Part shown: positions 58,701 to 64,000 of the stretch, piece after piece
Layout: each line of letters begins with the position of its first letter
Numbering within the stretch: the first letter of the stretch is position 1
Assembly (NCBI RefSeq): GCF_021018805.1
Contig: NC_086258.1
Span: 18,228,192-18,292,191 of the forward strand
Direction of reading: 5' to 3'
DNA: 64,000 nt
From: Prinia subflava
Taxonomy: Eukaryota; Chordata; Aves; Passeriformes; Cisticolidae
The notes under the pieces: generated by a model
The model's input: the letters and a program-made list of their open reading frames with translations, nothing else
The model's database searches: none
Told to the model about the DNA's origin: nothing
Translations under genes and position numbers: made by a program

Positions 58701-61700
58701 ACCACTTGTGCCTTCTGAGGTGGCACCTGGAGATCTCTGCGCCTTGGCAGCAGAGGCTCACCCTCTGTCTTCCTAGAGATAGCTTCCACAGCTTCTGCCA
58801 CACATCTAGGAAATGATTTTAATATCACAGGAAAACCCAGGCTGGAGGGGGCCTTAGGTTGTCTCAGATGGGCAGATGAGTGTTGAGGTTGAGTGACACG
58901 TGTGTCACTGCTGCTCCTCACTGTCCTGCTGGCGTTGGTGTTATTTTTGGACATGCCTGGTACAGTTTCCCTGCCTGTGGGTAGGAAGGAGGGCAGCGTG
59001 TGTGCATTTTTCCACGGTGCCTGTGGCAGGAAGTCTGCCTAAGGAGAGGTGTTGCTCACCTTCCTGTGCCTGTTCAATCACACTGGAACCACTCATGAAC
59101 ACGGACACCCAGTGGACCTGTGGCTGCTGTGAGCTGAGGGTCTTTTTCTGAAGATGTAAGCACAAGAGTAGCACCATGAACATGCCTGTCTTCAGGGTAA
59201 ATTCTCTTTCCTGCTTTTTGATGCTGTAGGTTGTGTTGTCCAGCCCCACCTGTGTGAGAGCACCAAGCTGATCTGCAGCTCTGGCAGTAAATAAGTTCAC
59301 TGTGCTTTCACCTGCTGCTGACAAAGTGATGGGCTCAGAAATAATGGAGTACTGACACCTAACCATGATGGAAGGGAGAAAGGAGGATTAGGTGTGTTGG
59401 AAAACCCTACAGGCAAAACGGTGCATTATTGTAGCTACACAGACTTGCTTTTCAGTTTTTTTCAACAGAGGAGCATAAAGGCTTGTCTGTGCTTGCTGGA
59501 GGGCTCTGAAGGTTTACTGCACAGTACCCCCAGCTGTGGCCTGTCCCTCCTGACCCCGCTGTCCCTCCAGGATGACAGGTGACTGACTGGTTCCACCAGC
59601 CTCAGTCCCTAGGAGTGGAGAGTGGCAAAACATCCTGTGGAGTTGCTGTTCCTGTTCCAATTTCCTGGCCTCCTGCATTGCAGTATCCCTGTGCAGCTGC
59701 CCCAGGGAGCAGTGCTCCTCTCAAGTGTTCTTGGAGTTCAGCTAAGCAGAGCCAGCAGCTTGTCCATGGGTTGCTTCTGCTCCTGGGTCAGCTAAAGGGT
59801 GACAGTCAGGGGGATTGGCACAGGGCTCTCATCTTCTGAAGTATTTACAGAAACCAAAATAGCCAACAATATCTGGAGAGACAAACATGCTGTGCTCTTG
59901 CTGAGCTGCTGGATTCCAAAGCTGTTTTCCTTTGTGCATTATGTCCCAGGAAGGCTGGGGAGCAGATGCCAGATCAACTGCTGGTAGCTATCATCAGGCC
60001 TGGGAGGGAGGCAGTGCTGGGAAAGTAAATCTGGTTATCTGCACTCTTCACAGTGTGCAGCTTAATTTTTCCATCAGTCCATGTTTGCTGGGGGAGGAGA
60101 GTTGTTTTTCATAGCACGTTTCTTGCTGTTTGTAGCCTGCTTTGAGTGATGAATTTAATGCAAGCTTTTTTTTTTCGGGTGTGGGGCTTCTTTACTCTTG
60201 GTCCTTGCATAGCCTGAGTGGTGCCCATGGTGGGATCCCTAAGGTCTGCTAGGGTGTTGTCAGCAGATTGAGGGAGCAAATTCTGGTATGGGCCATGCCT
60301 GAAATGCATAAATGAGTGAGGTTTGGTGTACAGTGTTTTAGCCCATGCCCAGATTTACCTATTAACTCCTTAAGCTGCCCTATGTTGGAGCTTGTATGTG
60401 CACTAATAGGCCTGCGCTGTGGAGAGCAACACCTCCCCAGGAGAGGGGATGTACCTGTGTGGTGGCATCCCTGTGGGATTATTTACATCAATCTCTTCAT
60501 TTGGATTGGAACTTCCATGATTGATCAAGTGATTGTCCTCACTTGCTGTGCTTGGATTGGCGTCATGTGTCTCAGAGTGCAGTTATCAGCTTCTCTTTAA
60601 ATAAAACGTTGCGGGATGATGAGTTCCAAGGGTGCAGTTAATGCTTTCCTGCTGCATGGGAGCAGGCTGGAGCCAGGCTCCACCTGAGACAGGGATGGTG
60701 TGAAGAGGAAATCCTCTGCAGTGACAGTTTTGCTCTGCAGATCCACTCTGGTGTGCACTACTTAGTAATGAAGGGGTAACACACATCTGAAACATTCCCA
60801 GTTGTACTCCAGTGCTCTCATCAGTACCCATCCCTCTCATCTGACACACCAGGAGAAACTGGAGTGTTAAACAAAACCAAAAGGAAGCCTCTAAGTGAAA
60901 AACAAAAACTCCAAACCCCTACAAACATTTACTAGGATTTGGCAGTGCTCAGATATGGGCTCCTCACACTTCTGGTTTAGCAGTTATAATTCATCTGCAT
61001 CCTTAGCTTATAAAACTTTTTTTTTTCCCTTTGGAATTTCCCCCCTCTTCCAGTCATTGGTAGTAAGCAGTGGAAGCTAAAACAAGGCCAAGTCAGTGCA
61101 CTTTTGAAAAATATCTTGAATTGAATGATAGTAACTTTGTGTTCTGCTTTATTTTTGTTCTAATCTAATCTGCTTGAGTGGTTATTTACCTTACGTGTGC
61201 ATAAAGGAGGGTCACAATAAGTTAACACTGGGTGAACTGGAAACTTCCAGTGGGAGCCCAGGTCCTGCAGCACACAGCAGCTGGAATTCTCCTTTTCTGT
61301 CCTTGGGGTCCTGCCAGGATTTTATTGCTCTTCAACCAATATTCCAAAGTGGCATCTTAAAAACACTGTGTGCTACTGCTGGAAACACAACCTTGAGACA
61401 AAGCATGGAACACAGCTCTTTCTGATCCTGGAATTTCTTTTTTACAGATTGTAGGAGCAGGATTATTGATTTAATCTCTTAGACAACCTAAAATCTTCCT
61501 CTGGTTTCATCAGTTTTAAGTGAATGTGTTGCTTTTCACACCATGTTCTCAGCTAATGCTGTAATGTTCTTGGTTGGTTTTGGGTGGCAGCTGCACTCTG
61601 CTCCTGCAGAGATTCCGAATTTAGTGGGGTTTCTAAGTGACTGCAGGAATCCAGCTGCTGCCCCTGCTCAGGAGATCAGTTTTCTGTTTTGCACTTCAAG

Positions 61701-62509
61701 ATAAGTTCACCAGAAACCGGAGGTGTCAAAGTCCAGCCCACATCTGTTAGCAATGAATGATACCTTGGTGTTTCAGAGGAAGGAGTACCCCCCTCAAGGC
61801 AAGTAATCTATTAAGGAGGGTTAATTGCAGGACAGGGACATAATTGGACACTGAGAAACCCCAAAACATGAAATCAAGAAATCATAAATTGAAGTCAAAC
61901 AAAAACTCTCTTTGAACTTCATTTATGACTCCCCACAGGAACAAATTTTGCACCCAGACTTTCAAATTATGGGGTGTAGTTTAAAGCTGTGTGCTCACAA
62001 CTGAACATGTAACTGTTCCATAGATTTATCTTGTCCACAGTGGTGTGACTGGGGGCTTTTTCCCCACTAATTCCCTGGAAAGGAGATTGTAGGATTTCAC
62101 TTTGTTGAGGCCTCTGGTTCCCTGTCTAATTGTTTTTGTGTCTAGGAGTTGATGATACCTTATATCAGTGTTGCTTCATAAAAAATAAGTCTTCTTTTCT
62201 TTTTGTGTTTTTCCTCTTCTCCAAATGAATATTTATAAAGATTTGGTATACATTTTAATGTTGGGGGGTTTTAAAATGCTTCAGTGTGGAGGATTTTTCT
62301 TTACGCCTAATCCAAATCTTCTTTGTTGTAATTTAAATTCAGTGCTACTTTCCACAGCCAAAGGAGAAAGATTTTACTCCGTGCTTCTCTACCTCTGTCT
62401 TTAACACCTTTTTGAATAACAGGGTTGCCATCTCTTTAGATCAAGCAAATCCAAGTCTAAAGTTTTTTCCAAGGGCCTGTGATTTTTTTATTTCCTTGGT
62501 GCTGTTTTC
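49745..62509 (+). other. putative first intron (5' part), no further exon recognised
   Basis: AT-rich DNA beginning with GTAAGAAGGGG at the donor. No exon with both plausible splice sites and a recognisable peptide was found. The 49.8-54.3 kb part is uniformly AT-rich, of high complexity and repeat-poor, as expected where many conserved non-coding elements sit. T-rich runs occur near 49,962, 51,610 and 54,885-54,932. A small direct repeat is listed at 57,841. Confidence 0.5.
57841..57880. repeat. two-copy direct repeat of about 19 bp
   Basis: The word ttaaaagcttcaaaatgtat is followed directly by ttaaaagcttcaaaaagtat, with one base difference. Confidence 0.9.
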
Positions 62510-62580
62510 TGGGCTCTCTCTAGCTAACCTGTGTCTCTCTTGGGGTAGATAGTCCCAAACTGGACACAGCACAGCCGCTG
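62510..62580 (-). mobile_element. possible diverged CR1 fragment (antisense)
   Basis: The order gggctctctctagct, then aacctgtgtctctcttggggt, then agtcccaaactggacacagcac resembles the antisense CR1 stretch that precedes the part seen at the start of the window. It is more diverged than the other copies, so the call is tentative. Confidence 0.4.
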
Positions 62581-63681
62581 ATAAATTTCTGGCCATCTGT
62601 GACATTGTTGCTTTGCCTTTGGAGTGAAATCTGCTGTAGCACCTGGTTTTTTTCCTCCCCAAAACTGGTGTTCTGCCACTTGTTCCCTATGTTGTATTTA
62701 TATAGGATTTTTCCTACTAAAAATGGTACCCTGCACTTTTCCCTCACTGATTCTCTGCCTTTTTTCTGCATTTTGAGTTTATCAGGATGTTCTGAATATT
62801 GTACCTCCTTGATTGTTTTGCAGCCCTATGACTTGATATATTCTGGAAACTAAATAAGTGGACACATTTTTTCCAGCAGCAAAGTGGTTAATAAAAATTT
62901 TGCTACTGAGCATGAGGCACACTGCAACAAAAATTCCTGGTCAGGTCCCTGCCTTGTGGGAGGGGTTTTGTGGGTTTTAATTGTAATTTTGTTATGTACC
63001 TCAAAATTATTAAATAATAAAGCAATCATATTCTTATTAACAAAAATCTCCATGTGGATTGAGAAGTCGGTTATGTAGTTTGGTTGTTTCTCTTTCATAT
63101 TTTTCAAAAATACCTGGGACTATGCTGTAGGAAAAAAAATCAGGCTTTTTCTTCTCCTCCACAAATCCTTGTTAGCTCTTGCTGATGTTTTTCTCTGTTC
63201 CCTTTTAAGTTCTATGCACAGTCTTTGCCATCTGCTGCTCTTCCAGAGTGCCATCCATCCACCTGCTTGTGCTTTAAGGTAACCTGCAGTGACTTCAGCG
63301 TGTTTATTCCTGTGGTAAATGACAGCAGGCCCAGCCAGTGGGGAAACATCCCATTTCTCCCGGGAATTTTTAAGCTGTTCTTGCCTTTGCTGGCCTGATT
63401 TCCTCTTTGGAGTGGTAGCAAAATGTTTAGCTCCATCTCGTTTTCTTCCCCGCCATTTCGTGTGAGTTTTCCTGGGAAGCCAGATCATCTCAAATTTTGG
63501 GAAAAGGGACTTTAAAACGCATCTTGAGTGTCTTGCCTGGAGCTATACTCAGCAGCCCTTTGGGCAGGAAGCCAGGATGGACCACTGCAGCAGTGCAGGT
63601 GGAGATCCTGGGGCAGGAGCAGCCTGGCTGTGGGTGCTTTGCTGCCCCTGGCACCAGCTTGGCCAGAGCCCCATGAAATAA
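62581..63681. other. unannotated intron-like stretch
   Basis: No gene or clear repeat seen. AT-rich to about 63.1 kb, then mixed. Confidence 0.4.
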
Positions 63682-63750
63682 ATCCCTGGGAGAAGACCCT
63701 GGGAGAAGTCATCCCTGGGAGAAATCCCTGGGAGAAATCCCTGGGAGAAG
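63682..63750. repeat. tandem repeat, 13-15-bp unit, 5 copies
   Basis: Tandem atccctgggagaa(g) units, the second being accctgggagaagtc. It is the only tandem array of note to the right of the promoter. Confidence 0.93.
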
Positions 63751-64000
63751 TGTTGTCATCTGCGGGCTCCGCACCAGTGCCGGCGGTTGTGGCCATCTGT
63801 TCCCCGCTGACCTCTTTAGGGAGGGCTGAAGCAGGGAGAAAAGTCCTCTCACTTCAGCCCTCGCAGGGTCATCTGTCACTGCTCCCCCTTTCCCACCCAG
63901 AATCAAAACTAATATTTCCTCTGGCATATTAATGAAGCACTTAAAGGTTGATTTGTTGGTGCTTTTTACGCACACAGTGCTCGTATTTTTCTGGCCTTTT

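Noticed and set aside
1..64000. Search for tRNA, rRNA, snRNA or microRNA genes and endogenous retroviral genes
   Set aside because: No A/B-box pair with a cloverleaf, no recognisable small-RNA sequence and no gag/pol-like frame was seen; absence is by eye only and a covariance-model scan could overturn it.

Overview
This window is vertebrate nuclear DNA, almost certainly from a bird. The main evidence is six or seven short, decayed fragments that read as CR1 retrotransposons, the dominant avian interspersed repeat. Other repeats are otherwise sparse, minisatellites are many, and a classic CpG-island promoter is present. I see no bacterial-style gene organisation, and none of the long open frames looks like a conserved protein. 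Species and gene identity cannot be fixed from the sequence alone. Everything here is read by eye, without alignment.

Layout. Positions 1-47,300 look like intergenic DNA or intron of an unseen gene. No exon, RNA gene or recognisable protein domain could be supported. The stretch holds CR1 fragments (start of window, 20.1, 24.4, 39.4, 40.7 and 44.4 kb) and an unusually dense series of tandem repeats. These are a 560-bp TG/TCTG tract (6.6 kb), a ~32-bp minisatellite (10.7 kb), a 55-bp minisatellite (13.4 kb), a pure ATTTT tract (14.5 kb), a 12-bp minisatellite (15.2 kb), a 16-bp repeat (18.4 kb), a GGAGCT/GGATCC repeat (22.0 kb), a 19-bp repeat (24.6 kb), a 17-bp repeat (35.3 kb), a 37-bp repeat (36.3 kb), a 12-13-bp C-rich repeat (38.1 kb) and a CCT tract (39.2 kb). 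Between them lie AT-rich stretches with clustered transcription-factor words (GATA at 27.1 kb, POU/octamer at 40.0-40.5 kb) that are candidates for conserved regulatory elements.

The functional centre is 47.3-49.75 kb. A G-rich degenerate repeat leads into a CpG island (about 47.88-48.96 kb) with octamer, CACGTG, ETS and YY1-type words in the order and spacing of a TATA-less promoter firing to the right. What follows looks like a long, mostly untranslated first exon, with a strong splice donor at 49,744/49,745. The product could not be recognised, because no convincing start codon with a long frame lies in the exon. From 49,745 to the end the DNA is AT-rich, has almost no tandem repeats and looks like the 5' part of a large first intron.

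I found no previously undescribed coding system. The observations most worth checking are a perfect 32-bp inverted repeat built inside a CR1 copy, the repeated GGATCC motif through the putative 5' exon, a possible 51-nt in-frame mini-exon at the exon/intron junction, the G-rich repeat array abutting the promoter, and the sharp change in repeat content at the promoter.
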